DNA from: Vibrio penaeicida
Lineage (GTDB): Bacteria; Pseudomonadota; Gammaproteobacteria; Enterobacterales; Vibrionaceae
Length of the DNA: 64,000 bases
Assembly: GCF_019977755.1 (NCBI RefSeq)
Contig: NZ_AP025144.1
Coordinates: forward strand, 2,294,001-2,358,000
Direction of reading: 5' to 3'
In this document: in pieces, positions 18,650 to 27,148 of the stretch
Layout of the letters: every line of letters begins with the position of its first letter
Numbering within the stretch: the first letter of the stretch is position 1
Position numbers and translations under genes: made by a program
The notes under the pieces: generated by a model
Database searches by the model: none
The model's input: only the letters and a program-made list of their open reading frames with translations
What the model was told of the DNA's origin: nothing

Positions 18650-19447
18650 TTATTCTGCTTTTTTCAATATGGCTTGTAAGTGTTTAGCGATAAGGGGGAT
18701 ATTTTGCCAAAGCACAAAATGCCCTTCATTTTGTGCCCAAAAGAGTTTTGACGTTTTTGACGGAAGTTTACTTATTGCAAAGGATGAGTTACCTGGGTCG
18801 GCAATGTCATCTTCTTTACCGTGCACAATATGAATTGGCATTGTGAGAGGTTCCCAATTCTGGCTGGCAAGTTTTTTTAGTTCATCAGACAACGACATCA
18901 TTTCAATATTAGATTGGTTCCACTCATCAGGAAGCAACCATTTCGCCAGTACGGTATCTGCAATGTAGTTGTACCATTTTGGGTGCTCTAACTCTGGGTC
19001 AAATGCAGGGGCGACCAATACCATCCCGTGCACTTTTTCTGGTGCGATTAGTGCCAGCTGCAACGCAATCGGGCCACCGAGTGAATGACCAACGAGTATA
19101 TTCGCTTTCTCGTTTGATAAGTAAGGGAGAATGGCTTGGGCTTGACGTCGAATAGAAGTTTCTGGTTCAGGGTTCGATGCGCCAAAACCCAACCTATCGA
19201 TAGCCACTAAATCGGCTATGGATTGCAAATCAGGGAGATCTAAATACCCTAAATACCCTTCTTTGGAGCCAGGGGAGCCGTGTATAAACAAAATTTGAGC
19301 ATTGGAGTCGGCATTAAGACGCTCAGTCACGCCTAATGTATTTGGAATGGGATTAGGTACATCTGCTGTACGAAGCTGGGCAAACACAACTGCAGTGACA
19401 AACACAATGCTGAAAACACTGCCCCAGATTTTCATTCTCTTCTTCAC
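18650..19447 (-). CDS. Membrane-anchored alpha/beta hydrolase
   Basis: The 265-aa protein has an N-terminal signal anchor (about 5-24) and an alpha/beta hydrolase domain. FIHGSPGS (about 55) forms the oxyanion region, and the nucleophile serine is in GHSLGG (about 120). A late Asp in HGKEDDIADPG and the His in NEGHFVLW complete the triad. It probably acts on esters or related bonds at the periplasmic face, since the domain follows an uncleaved or cleavable N-terminal helix. The substrate cannot be predicted. It is monocistronic. Confidence 0.88.
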   Translation of the reverse strand: MKKRMKIWGSVFSIVFVTAVVFAQLRTADVPNPIPNTLGVTERLNADSNAQILFIHGSPGSKEGYLGYLDLPDLQSIADLVAIDRLGFGASNPEPETSIRRQAQAILPYLSNEKANILVGHSLGGPIALQLALIAPEKVHGMVLVAPAFDPELEHPKWYNYIADTVLAKWLLPDEWNQSNIEMMSLSDELKKLASQNWEPLTMPIHIVHGKEDDIADPGNSSFAISKLPSKTSKLFWAQNEGHFVLWQNIPLIAKHLQAILKKAE

Positions 19448-19534
19448 TTAACCCACCAGCCGCCTTACTTATCATTGCCCTAACAGAATAGGACCAATAC
19501 AAGCAGCGCATCAATATTTCACGCTGTAAGATTT

Positions 19535-19833
19535 TATACCCAAGTGATCTCTAGGGTCTGCTGGCCTTTCGTGGTTAAATTTTGTTCGAGTTCTATGCCA
19601 TTTAATCGCGGCGCAAGGTGTGTAGCCTAGTCATTCTAAGCAAATACCTTGCAACAAAGAGTAAAAGGCATAGAAGCGAACCCTTCGGGCAGCATTTGTG
19701 GCTTATTTCTACTGCGTTATCGCTCATTGATGTAGAGCGACTACACCGAATGAGCGTTGCCTTGTATAAATCACCCACAAATTGCTGCAAAAATCATCTC
19801 GAAAGGTCAACAGACCCTAGACACTTGGGTATA
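19535..19833. repeat. 299-bp palindromic repeat element (MITE-like)
   Basis: The ends are imperfect inverted repeats: TATACCCAAGTG, then CTAGGGTCTG, then ACCTTTCG-like sequence at 19535-19570, repeated in reverse at 19796-19833. Inside are two long hairpin arms. One runs from TTCTATGCC to GGCATAGAA and includes CAAGGT/ACCTTG. The other runs from GCAGCATTTGTGG to CCACAAATTGCTGC and includes CGCTCATT/AATGAGCG. The whole can fold into a cruciform or RNA with a closing stem and two arms. It carries no protein gene. The arrangement matches non-autonomous inverted-repeat elements. I recall TATACCCAAGTG-type ends from other Vibrio intergenic regions, but copy number cannot be checked here. Confidence 0.75.
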
Positions 19834-19913
19834 TTTTGCTACTGGATATAAAAGAACGCTGAAAACCTAAGTTTATTTCAGCCCATCAAGCTTAAAAAGA
19901 TCTAGCCCGTGAT

Positions 19914-20309
19914 TTATAGGCTTTTCACCCAATTCTTCCGCCATTCTGGTGCGTCGTAATCATCGGGCCAATATTCTGTTTGCTTGGTGATTTTTCCGTT
20001 GAACACGGTGTGGAACGTCACCGCTTTTGCCACTTCTTTTCCATCCGTCACTGTCACATCACTCACCACTTGCGTTCCATCTTCTATCAAGGTGTTAATG
20101 GTAAACGACCATTTGCCATTAGATGGGTACTCAGAATTGATAGATGCAAAGTTCTCACGTCCAGAAATCAGCTCGTTAGATTGCGGCCAAGCACATTCAA
20201 AGTCTTCACTTAGCCATTGCTGCGCGACGGCATGGAAATCGTTTCCTGCCATTGCGTTCCAATAATTTGCGACAACTTGCTTGGGTGTGAGGTATGAAGT
20301 TTTTTTCAC
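19914..20309 (-). CDS. NTF2-like / SnoaL-type protein
   Basis: The 131-aa protein has the NTF2-like cone fold pattern: an N-terminal helix (PKQVVANYWNAMAGNDFHAVAQQWLSED), G-R-E-N-F and strands ending in KITKQTEYWPDDYDAPEWR. Such proteins are small cyclases, isomerases or binding proteins. The C-terminal segment T-E-Y-WPDD-Y-A-P-WR recurs in SnoaL-like polyketide-cyclase relatives. There is no obvious functional partner. It is the first of three same-strand genes (20368 and 20779 lie upstream) that may be co-transcribed. Confidence 0.75.
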   Translation of the reverse strand: MKKTSYLTPKQVVANYWNAMAGNDFHAVAQQWLSEDFECAWPQSNELISGRENFASINSEYPSNGKWSFTINTLIEDGTQVVSDVTVTDGKEVAKAVTFHTVFNGKITKQTEYWPDDYDAPEWRKNWVKSL

Positions 20310-20367
20310 GTAGTATTCCTTTCATCGTTAATTGGGAATGCTCTACCGCCCACAGGCAAACAGGTTG

Positions 20368-20760
20368 TTATTTTTGTACGACGGTTCCCTGTTTTTGCCC
20401 TGTCTGAAATATGAGAAAGGCAGCACTGCAAATAGTGCCACCAAATATCCATAAATTAGACAAAAACGAATCAAATTCGTAATGTTCGTGAGTCATGAAA
20501 GCGGAGTGCAATATGCCATGAATAACGATGAATGTTGCTATGGCAGTTTGTACTTTTTCGATCTTACTCAGAAAATAAGTGGGCAACATAAACATCATAA
20601 TGAGAAAGAGAGGGATATGAGCAAGAACAAACAAGGTTTGTGCATATTCCTCCGGTATCCACACTGTGAGTGGTAAAACCAACCAAGCGTGATGCACCAT
20701 GGCGTCAATTTCATGTGCCACAAAACAAAATATTCCTATAAAAAAGAGTGTGTTCTTCAT
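20368..20760 (-). CDS. Small integral membrane protein (DUF6713-like)
   Basis: The 130-aa protein has four predicted membrane segments. HEID near residue 16 sits in the first helix and HGILHSAFMTHEHYEF lies in the loop/third helix; the clustered His and Glu residues suggest a metal or haem site (inference). It resembles small HxxE-containing membrane proteins (DUF6713-like) of unknown function. It lies 18 bases after the methyltransferase-like gene on the same strand, which suggests co-transcription. Confidence 0.65.
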   Translation of the reverse strand: MKNTLFFIGIFCFVAHEIDAMVHHAWLVLPLTVWIPEEYAQTLFVLAHIPLFLIMMFMLPTYFLSKIEKVQTAIATFIVIHGILHSAFMTHEHYEFDSFLSNLWIFGGTICSAAFLIFQTGQKQGTVVQK

Positions 20761-20778
20761 TCTTACTTAACTATCAGA

Positions 20779-21231
20779 TTAAATCCAACGACGTACCCTA
20801 GCTTGATATTCAGGGAATGCCTGTGGGAAAAGTTCTGCTAAGAACGCTTCTTCAGGCTTAATTTGGAAACGAGTGATGTAGCCTACAAACCCAATACAAA
20901 ATGAGAATGCCAGCCAATTATTTAAATAGAATCCAATGCCTGTTAGCACCAGTAGCATACCGAGATACATTGGGTTACGCGTAAATTTATACACACCAGA
21001 AGTCACCAGTGCCGTTGTTTTATCCGTCAATGTTGGATGGAAAGTAGTACGAGCCACTCGAAAAGACACCAGCCCTAGTATGGCGATAGCTATACCTGAA
21101 AGTACAAGCAGTAATGCAAAGAACATGAAAACAAATGAGTCACTTATTGGAAACGTAGGCAAGAACCACATGCCCAATCCGCAAATGGCTGCGACTATCG
21201 GAGGAGGTAACTTCAGTTCTAGCGACTGCAT
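20779..21231 (-). CDS. Isoprenylcysteine carboxyl methyltransferase-family membrane protein
   Basis: The 150-aa protein has four membrane segments and the PEMT/ICMT motif TSGVYKFTRNPMYLGM (about 87-102) followed by the acidic PEEAFL (about 126-131), the S-adenosylmethionine-binding pattern of this family. Bacterial members are methyltransferases acting on unknown small molecules or lipids. It is the first gene of a probable three-gene unit with the small membrane protein and the NTF2-like protein. Confidence 0.82.
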   Translation of the reverse strand: MQSLELKLPPPIVAAICGLGMWFLPTFPISDSFVFMFFALLLVLSGIAIAILGLVSFRVARTTFHPTLTDKTTALVTSGVYKFTRNPMYLGMLLVLTGIGFYLNNWLAFSFCIGFVGYITRFQIKPEEAFLAELFPQAFPEYQARVRRWI

Positions 21232-21423
21232 CGATTTCCTTATATTATTTTCGGATTAGCTCAAACCTACCGCAATCAATGATTGTTGAAAAGACTTTAC
21301 TCAGTAACAAAATGAGTTTTGTGCAATTTCGCATAACAATTGTGATATTTTGAATAAATCACGTTACAGGCATTGAAACGGTAAGAAATGCCTTAGTTAC
21401 CTCGTAGATAACGGATTTAGAAT

Positions 21424-22071
21424 GTGAAAAATATTGATATCGCTTTCTTACACACCTCTCTTGTCCACATTGACACTTTTAACACGTTAATCCGGAAGCA
21501 CGCTCCCAATTTAAAAACAACGTATTCTGTTCGTGAGGATATTCTCAAAGAAGCAACAGTAAACGGTGTGAACGCTAATGTAGCCAAATCAACCGAAGAA
21601 GAAATTCGAAAACTTGCCGCACAATCTAAACTGACCATCTGTACGTGCTCGACACTGGGTGGGGTCGTTGAAAAGGTCGCTCTCCTCCATGATTTAAACG
21701 CCATTCGAATTGATCGAGCCATGGCAGACGCTGCAATCAAATACGACAATGTCCTTGTTCTTGCAGCATTGGAAAGCACATTATTACCGACTGAAGAGTT
21801 AATGAATCAGTCCTGTTGTAACACTCTAGCAATGCCGAATATAGAGTATCAACTGATTCCAAATGCGTGGGAATGTTTTATGAAGGGGGATTCCGAAGGC
21901 TACTTCGCCCTTATTGCACGTGATCTATTAGCGAAAGAAGACCAATTCGACGCCATCGTGTTGGCGCAAGCTTCTATGGCTGGCGCGCTTTCAACAAAAC
22001 CCTATTCCATTCCTGTGTTAAGTAGCCCTGAATTGGGAATCGTAACCGCGATTCAAGACTACTTTAGCTAG
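21424..22071 (+). CDS. Asp/Glu racemase-superfamily protein
   Basis: The 215-aa protein has a CTCSTLGG motif near residue 73, carrying the first catalytic-type Cys of the Asp/Glu/hydantoin racemase superfamily, and a second-half motif IVLAQASMAGAL where the partner Cys of classical racemases is replaced by Ala/Ser. Single-Cys members act as decarboxylases or isomerases instead of racemases, so the activity is uncertain. The start is a GTG at 21424. It is monocistronic and divergent from the methyltransferase gene. A short AGGGTCTG motif like the 19535 element ends directly follows the stop. Confidence 0.75.
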   Translation: MKNIDIAFLHTSLVHIDTFNTLIRKHAPNLKTTYSVREDILKEATVNGVNANVAKSTEEEIRKLAAQSKLTICTCSTLGGVVEKVALLHDLNAIRIDRAMADAAIKYDNVLVLAALESTLLPTEELMNQSCCNTLAMPNIEYQLIPNAWECFMKGDSEGYFALIARDLLAKEDQFDAIVLAQASMAGALSTKPYSIPVLSSPELGIVTAIQDYFS

Positions 22072-22110
22072 GGTCTGTTAACAGCGAGAGTTTACAGACT
22101 TGATACTGGC

Positions 22111-22512
22111 TTAGTACGCCATTACACCAAGCACAAATAGTGCTATTAAACTCACCGCGGTTCCCGCAAAGACAACGCTCCGCGCAACTTTCCAGTTAAT
22201 GTAATAACAAATCATATGCGCTACTCGCGATGCAAAATACACCCACGCGAACAAGTTTACCCAATACGGCGTTGCTGAGGATAAAACTGCAAAGATCGTA
22301 ACAAGAATAAAGATGGCGACGCTTTCGTTTGAGTTCAGAAATGCGCGATTGACTCGAAACAGTAAGTTATCGTGGTCTGATGTAATGGCATGACCGGGTT
22401 TGTGCTTTTTGACGATACCTATAATATCGGCGACTAAGAGTTGTAGAAATATGAGTGCGCCTGTCAATCCGAAAACCAACACTACGGATTGGTACTCAGC
22501 TATAAATGACAT
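22111..22512 (-). CDS. MAPEG-family membrane protein
   Basis: The 133-aa protein has four membrane helices and the MAPEG pattern RVNRAFLNSNESVAIF (about 48-63) followed by ASRVAHMICYYINW (about 90-103). The human family includes microsomal glutathione transferases and leukotriene C4 synthase; bacterial members are mostly uncharacterised. It converges with the racemase-like gene. Confidence 0.85.
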   Translation of the reverse strand: MSFIAEYQSVVLVFGLTGALIFLQLLVADIIGIVKKHKPGHAITSDHDNLLFRVNRAFLNSNESVAIFILVTIFAVLSSATPYWVNLFAWVYFASRVAHMICYYINWKVARSVVFAGTAVSLIALFVLGVMAY

Positions 22513-22660
22513 ATGAATCTTCCTTGATATAAAATGAGTCGCTCTACCTTACTAAAGCTTCCTCAAAATACCAGTTAAACCTTCTAATTCGCGTGTAAAG
22601 TTGATGAATCAAAAACAACAAAGCGAAAAGTCGCTAAAATTTCCCCAAATTAGCGCACAA

Positions 22661-22690
22661 AAAAGCCATCGCGGTGGCGATGGCTTAATA
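22661..22690 (-). terminator. Terminator of the small lipoprotein gene
   Basis: AGCCATCGC / GCGATGGCT (9 bp, 4-base loop) is followed on the minus strand by TTTTTTG, 34 bases after the lipoprotein stop at 22720. Confidence 0.82.
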
Positions 22691-22719
22691 CGAAACAGTT
22701 TTTAAAAGAATACCCAGTA

Positions 22720-22932
22720 TTACTGATTAAGGCCTTCTTGGTATTCCTCATAACTCGTTCGAGAATCATCCATACAACGTTCGTACTCTAGTTTATCTGC
22801 AATACTCTGACACTGATTCTGCTGCGAAGATCTTGTACCGTAGTAACCTTGTGGTCCAGTACAGCCAGCAAGTACAAATGCTGCAGTAAAGAGCGAGATT
22901 GTTGTTAAGAGCGAAGTTGTCGCTGTTTTCAT
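22720..22932 (-). CDS. Small lipoprotein
   Basis: The 70-aa protein has a type II signal peptide with lipobox LAGC (Cys23). The mature part of 48 residues is polar, with three more Cys-flanked stretches (QNQCQS, YERCMDD), and could form one disulfide. It is probably outer-membrane or periplasmic. No family is recognised. It lies 33 bases after the YciC-like gene, which suggests one transcript ending at the 22661 terminator. Confidence 0.8.
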   Translation of the reverse strand: MKTATTSLLTTISLFTAAFVLAGCTGPQGYYGTRSSQQNQCQSIADKLEYERCMDDSRTSYEEYQEGLNQ

Positions 22933-22965
22933 TATGAGTTCCCTATTCTGTTCCAGTCCGGGATT

Positions 22966-23652
22966 TTAGACCGTTTCCGTAATCTTTGGTTCGTTATCTT
23001 TTACAAAACTGTACACGCGGAATGTGTAGGCTGTGATCAAAACCAAGAGAACAGAACTTATTGCTCCTACAAAGAAGTCGACAACCATATTATCGATTTC
23101 TAACACGCTCAATAGAATTGAAATGAAATAAGTTGGCATGGCCTGAAGTAACGCCACCAATAAGTAGCCGCCCAAAATTGGCCATTGATGCTCTTTCGTC
23201 GCCGCCCAGCTTGATGATAATGCTTGGGTATACGTTTTTTTCTCTAATACACAGTAAAACTCAGCCAAGCAGAATCGACCAATTAAGTAGATACCGGGGA
23301 TGATCAATAGCATCATGCCGAACAAAATAGCTATGCCCATTAAAATATACATAACGAGAAGCCTAACAAAAGCTTGGCTACCAAAATTATAACATTGAGA
23401 AGTGGTTAGCGTGGCACCGTCATAACGCGATTGGAACAATACAACCAAAGCCGCTTGGTAAAGGGGAAGGAGTACAAAAGGAATAAGACTTATCATGATT
23501 CCCTGAGCGTTGGACATATCTTCAAAGTCCACAGGATTCAAAGCGTAAAACAAATCCACAATCGCGATCACAGGTATCATGATCAAAAAAACACCTTGAA
23601 TATGGCGTGCGTAGTAATTCCAAGATTCTTGAATGATCTTAAAGATGTCCAT
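22966..23652 (-). CDS. YciC-like integral membrane protein
   Basis: The 228-aa protein has about six membrane helices. The central motif LLIIPGIYLIGRFCLAEFYCVLEK parallels the VVPGI region of E. coli YciC (UPF0259), and the flow of helices is similar. The function is unknown; E. coli YciC is an envelope protein. The ATG at 23652 (MDIFKII) has AGGGA upstream and is preferred to the in-frame start at 23682. It is probably co-transcribed with the downstream lipoprotein. Confidence 0.75.
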   Translation of the reverse strand: MDIFKIIQESWNYYARHIQGVFLIMIPVIAIVDLFYALNPVDFEDMSNAQGIMISLIPFVLLPLYQAALVVLFQSRYDGATLTTSQCYNFGSQAFVRLLVMYILMGIAILFGMMLLIIPGIYLIGRFCLAEFYCVLEKKTYTQALSSSWAATKEHQWPILGGYLLVALLQAMPTYFISILLSVLEIDNMVVDFFVGAISSVLLVLITAYTFRVYSFVKDNEPKITETV

Positions 23653-23840
23653 CGTATTCCCTAGCAAGTTAGCCTTGCCCAAAGCCTGTTATATAAATGC
23701 AGCCTAAAAATATAGTGTTTAAGGCAATCTTTCAAACATTTGTCGGCGATAACGCTTAGCAATCTCAAGATCTTAGCGTCTTGTAACCTCTCGTTACAAG
23801 ATCCTGTGTATTTACTGGTGGAATGGACGTATCGGAAAAT

Positions 23841-23864
23841 AAAAAAGCCCCGAGACAGGGGCAA
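23841..23864 (-). terminator. Terminator of the 73-aa membrane protein gene
   Basis: On the minus strand GCCCC / GGGGC with a 6-base loop is followed by TTTTTTATTTT, about 85 bases after the stop at 23947. Confidence 0.75.
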
Positions 23865-23946
23865 AATACATAGTATGGCGTCAGCTGGAGCAACTCTACT
23901 GAATTACAGTTCTAGAGTTTCCGCGACTGACTAAGGAAGTAATGGA

Positions 23947-24168
23947 TCAGGAGTTTTCGCCAACCGAATCTTCTGCTTTGCTTGCCGTTCGAACCGCGAC
24001 GTAACAGATGACCACCATAAGTAGGGGAATGGCCGCTGCCGTCACTTCAACCCAAACGTAACCCATGAAACTTTTCGCTAAAATCAAATGACCAAATACA
24101 AGCATTAGTGCACATACAATAGCAACGATAATCAATTTAACCTCTTGTGAGGCAGAATGTTTTTCCAT
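23947..24168 (-). CDS. Small two-helix membrane protein, unknown function
   Basis: The 73-aa protein has two strongly hydrophobic segments (about 11-30 and 39-60) with a short loop containing FMGYVWVE and a polar C-terminus (TASKAEDSVGENS). A GGAG-type site (CGAGGAGTCGAACC) lies upstream of the ATG. No family is recognised. It is flanked by its own terminator and the LPMO terminator, so it is monocistronic. Confidence 0.65.
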   Translation of the reverse strand: MEKHSASQEVKLIIVAIVCALMLVFGHLILAKSFMGYVWVEVTAAAIPLLMVVICYVAVRTASKAEDSVGENS

Positions 24169-24261
24169 GGTTCGACTCCTCGGTTGGACTTACTGATTTA
24201 TGCCATAGATACACCAATGTTAGGTAGAACAGATCTTGCAAAAAGAAACCGAACAGTTGAG

Positions 24262-24290
24262 AAAGAAAACGCCTCCGAAGAGGCGTTGCA
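24262..24290 (-). terminator. Terminator of the LPMO gene
   Basis: AACGCCTC / GAGGCGTT (8 bp, 4-base loop) is followed by TTTCTTTC on the minus strand, 20 bases after the LPMO stop. Confidence 0.8.
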
Positions 24291-24307
24291 GAAACATTGT
24301 TATTGAA

Positions 24308-25492
24308 TTAACGCCAAACACCCCATTTGCCTGTGGTGCCGGGTTCTTCGCCTTTTGTCCACCATTGCGCAGTCCAACTACGACCAGCATGGGATACAAC
24401 CGCGCCTTTTTCATAGGCTTTGGTAGCGACCCACGCATCATTTGCTGGAGGAGTTGGCGGCGTTGGATCTACCGCTTTAATGAGTGAGAGTTGATAAGAA
24501 GGCTCTGCATTAGGGGCATGAACTTTGTTCGCCAAAACATTGGAACTGTCATACATGTAATGGTTCATCTCGGAATGCCAGATACCAATAAACCACTTCC
24601 CTTTGTTTTGATCATTAATTTGAGCTGCAATCAAACCAGCCCAGTTCGATTGATTATTTGCTGTGATGGGCAATTGAATATCGTGAATCTCTTGACCGGT
24701 AGGACTAAATGTACGGAACCGTGCGGTATCCCCTACTTCTACAGGACCAAAATCAGGTGCTACAAAATAGCCAAGCTCAGTTAGGTTTCTCGTTGGAGGC
24801 GTTGGATCAACTGGGCCTGGATCTGGGTTAGTACCACCGCCATTCAAACGGATATCACTACAGTTGTAAAAGCCCTCACCGCCTGGGTCTTTACGTTGCC
24901 AGCGTGTGTAAAGTACGGCATCGCCAGTTCTTCCTTCTGGAATTTTCACTGTGAGTCGATACCTTCTATCGGGTCCGAGCACAACGTTATCGTTCCTGAC
25001 CAGCATATCAAGATCAGACCAAGTTAACGGCGCATCCCCAGTGTATGAAGCGTTGGATAGATAGACCTGCCAATACGATGGATCATGAGGTGTGTCGGCA
25101 TAAAAGACCAGTTCAAACTCATTGTTCGCGTCAAGTTGGACAGACGTTTTTTGCCAATGCGGTGACGCCACATCTAGGCCAGCTTTCGAGTTTGCACCTG
25201 CCGAACATAAGCTACCATCTTGGATTACCGCTTTGACATGTGCCATGTCTCCGTAATTGGCAACATTCGCAGCAATTTCGTTTCTTTGTACGAAAGGAAA
25301 GGCACCCGAAACATCGAATGCCGCCTGACACGCTTGGTTAGGAATCGCATCAACCCAAAAACCACCATCTAAATAACATGTGTTTTGTCTCGCACTCGGG
25401 AACTCAACCCACCCATGCGCGTTGGCAAGGTTAGGCACCAAAACCTGCGATAATCCTGCCAGTGCGACAGAACAAATAGCCAGTTTATTCAT
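24308..25492 (-). CDS. Chitin-active lytic polysaccharide monooxygenase (AA10) with CBM5/12
   Basis: The 394-aa secreted copper enzyme cleaves crystalline chitin oxidatively. The signal peptide ends NANA before HGWVEFPSARQ, so the mature protein begins with His, the first residue of the copper histidine brace. The second brace His is likely in DTPHDPSYW (about 140). The AA10 domain spans about 26-220. A proline-rich linker (NPDPGPVDPTPPTRN) leads to an unassigned module of about 110 residues (HSEMNHYMYD), then a second Pro linker and a C-terminal CBM5/12 chitin-binding module (WVATKAYEKGAVVSHAG, WWTKGEEPG). The start at 25492 has GGAGA upstream; the longer ORF start lacks support. It is monocistronic. 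Confidence 0.92.
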   Translation of the reverse strand: MNKLAICSVALAGLSQVLVPNLANAHGWVEFPSARQNTCYLDGGFWVDAIPNQACQAAFDVSGAFPFVQRNEIAANVANYGDMAHVKAVIQDGSLCSAGANSKAGLDVASPHWQKTSVQLDANNEFELVFYADTPHDPSYWQVYLSNASYTGDAPLTWSDLDMLVRNDNVVLGPDRRYRLTVKIPEGRTGDAVLYTRWQRKDPGGEGFYNCSDIRLNGGGTNPDPGPVDPTPPTRNLTELGYFVAPDFGPVEVGDTARFRTFSPTGQEIHDIQLPITANNQSNWAGLIAAQINDQNKGKWFIGIWHSEMNHYMYDSSNVLANKVHAPNAEPSYQLSLIKAVDPTPPTPPANDAWVATKAYEKGAVVSHAGRSWTAQWWTKGEEPGTTGKWGVWR

Positions 25493-25711
25493 TATTTCTC
25501 TCCGTTTAATTTTCCTGAACATGCTCGCTTTGGCGTAAATATCTACGCGAAGTGATCAGCGAGCAATTTCAGATTAACAAAGCGAAAATAGGTCGGAGTT
25601 GAATGTAAGTTTATAAATGAAAAGGATTTGTTAAAACGATAAAGTGATTCCATAATCAATCGAACTCATTGCAACCATTTCGGTTGTTTTGCGCTTGAAT
25701 TCAAAGTGACT

Positions 25712-27148
25712 TTATCTGTTTTCACGCAGCATATCTGAAAGGATCGAGGAGAGGGTTTTTATTGCATCCCGTGTTGTCTCGTCCCAGTCGAAAGAGCAGT
25801 TCAAACGAATATGATGACAAAAGTGTTGGTCAGAGCTAAAAAGGGTTCCGGGAGCTATTCCAATTTTTTGTTGAAGTGCTTTTAAGTAGACTTCTTGCGC
25901 CTTTACTCTTGCAGGCAATTCTAGCCATATGAAGTACCCTCCTTTGGGTTCCGTTACTTTAATCTCACTTGGTAACCAATCTTTCAACCCTTTTAAAAAG
26001 GCGTTTTGTCGTTGTTGCAGGGTTCTTCTTAGCTTTCTTAAATGCGTGTCATACCCGCCCGATTGAAGATACTCAGCAATACCCATTTGAGTAGGAATGC
26101 TAGCCGAAAGGGTCGACATCAACTGCGCCCGTTGCAGATCCTTTGCGTACTGACGATTGGCTACCCATCCAACCCGATAGCCAGGCGCTAAACATTTGGA
26201 AAAAGAGCCGCAATGCAGGACTCGATGTTCAGAATCAAAATGTTTGGCAGGCAAAGGTTTGGTTTGATCAAAATACAATTCGGAATACACATCGTCTTCA
26301 ATGAGAGGAACATCATGCATCGCCAGCATACCGATTAACTGGCGCTTTTTCTCTGGAGGCAACGAATGTCCAATCGGATTCTGAAAAGAAGTCATAAACC
26401 AACAGGCTTTGATTGGTAACGTAGACAGCGCTTCTTCAAACAATTCCAAGTTAATGCCAAACTTCGGGCAACTGGGGATCTCGACAACTTTCAATTGTAG
26501 CCGTTCAATAGCTTGCAGCGCGCCATAAAAAGTAGGCGATTCAACCGCAACTAAATCTCCGGGTTTCGTCAGAACTTGTAAACTTAAGTTCAGCGCTTCC
26601 ATCGCTCCGGATGTCACCACAATATCGTCCGGTACGACATGAATGCCTTCAAGGTTATATCGCTGCGCAATACAGCGCCTCAGTGCATCGTTCCCTGGTG
26701 GTAAATTAGTGACTGTAGACTGAGGGAGCATCTTTCGCCCACTGCTCGCTAGGTTTCTCGTGAGCACTTGAAATGGAAACAATTCTGGGTCCGGAAACGC
26801 ACTACTTAACGGAACAATGTCGTTATCACGTGTTTGTTGAATAACATCAAACAATAAATCGTTAATGTTCACGTTGTCTGATTGGTTTACAGATTCTCGT
26901 GTGCTAGGAAGAATGGGTTCAGGTTTGCTTAGTGAGATTTTTCTTGATGAGACATAATATCCAGACTGTGGTCGAGCCGTAACCCACCCTTGGCTTTCCA
27001 ACAGCTGATACGATTGCATAACAGTAGAGATACTAAAACCAGATGTTTTGCATGTCGCCCGTACTGATGGCAACTTGTCTCCTGCTCGCCAAACACCACT
27101 TTCTATCTGCGTTTTTATCTCTTGTGCTAACTGCTCGTATCTCGTCAT
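25712..27148 (-). CDS. MocR/PdxR-type GntR regulator with aminotransferase domain
   Basis: The 478-aa protein has an N-terminal GntR winged helix (about 1-70, LPSVRATCKTSGFSISTVMQSYQLLE) and a class I aminotransferase fold (about 105-478). The PLP-binding lysine is in GSFSKCLAPGYRVGW (about 300). Other motifs are FMTSFQNPIGHS and EDDVYSELYF. MocR proteins use the PLP pocket as a sensor and regulate vitamin B6, GABA, taurine or amino-acid genes, often a divergent neighbour. The divergent gene here is a protein phosphatase 326 bp away, so its target is not obvious. Confidence 0.9.
   Translation of the reverse strand: MTRYEQLAQEIKTQIESGVWRAGDKLPSVRATCKTSGFSISTVMQSYQLLESQGWVTARPQSGYYVSSRKISLSKPEPILPSTRESVNQSDNVNINDLLFDVIQQTRDNDIVPLSSAFPDPELFPFQVLTRNLASSGRKMLPQSTVTNLPPGNDALRRCIAQRYNLEGIHVVPDDIVVTSGAMEALNLSLQVLTKPGDLVAVESPTFYGALQAIERLQLKVVEIPSCPKFGINLELFEEALSTLPIKACWFMTSFQNPIGHSLPPEKKRQLIGMLAMHDVPLIEDDVYSELYFDQTKPLPAKHFDSEHRVLHCGSFSKCLAPGYRVGWVANRQYAKDLQRAQLMSTLSASIPTQMGIAEYLQSGGYDTHLRKLRRTLQQRQNAFLKGLKDWLPSEIKVTEPKGGYFIWLELPARVKAQEVYLKALQQKIGIAPGTLFSSDQHFCHHIRLNCSFDWDETTRDAIKTLSSILSDMLRENR

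Noticed and set aside
19602..19851. Two ORFs of 62 and 77 codons inside the palindromic element
   Set aside because: They arise from the inverted-repeat structure, lack ribosome sites and show no protein-like composition.
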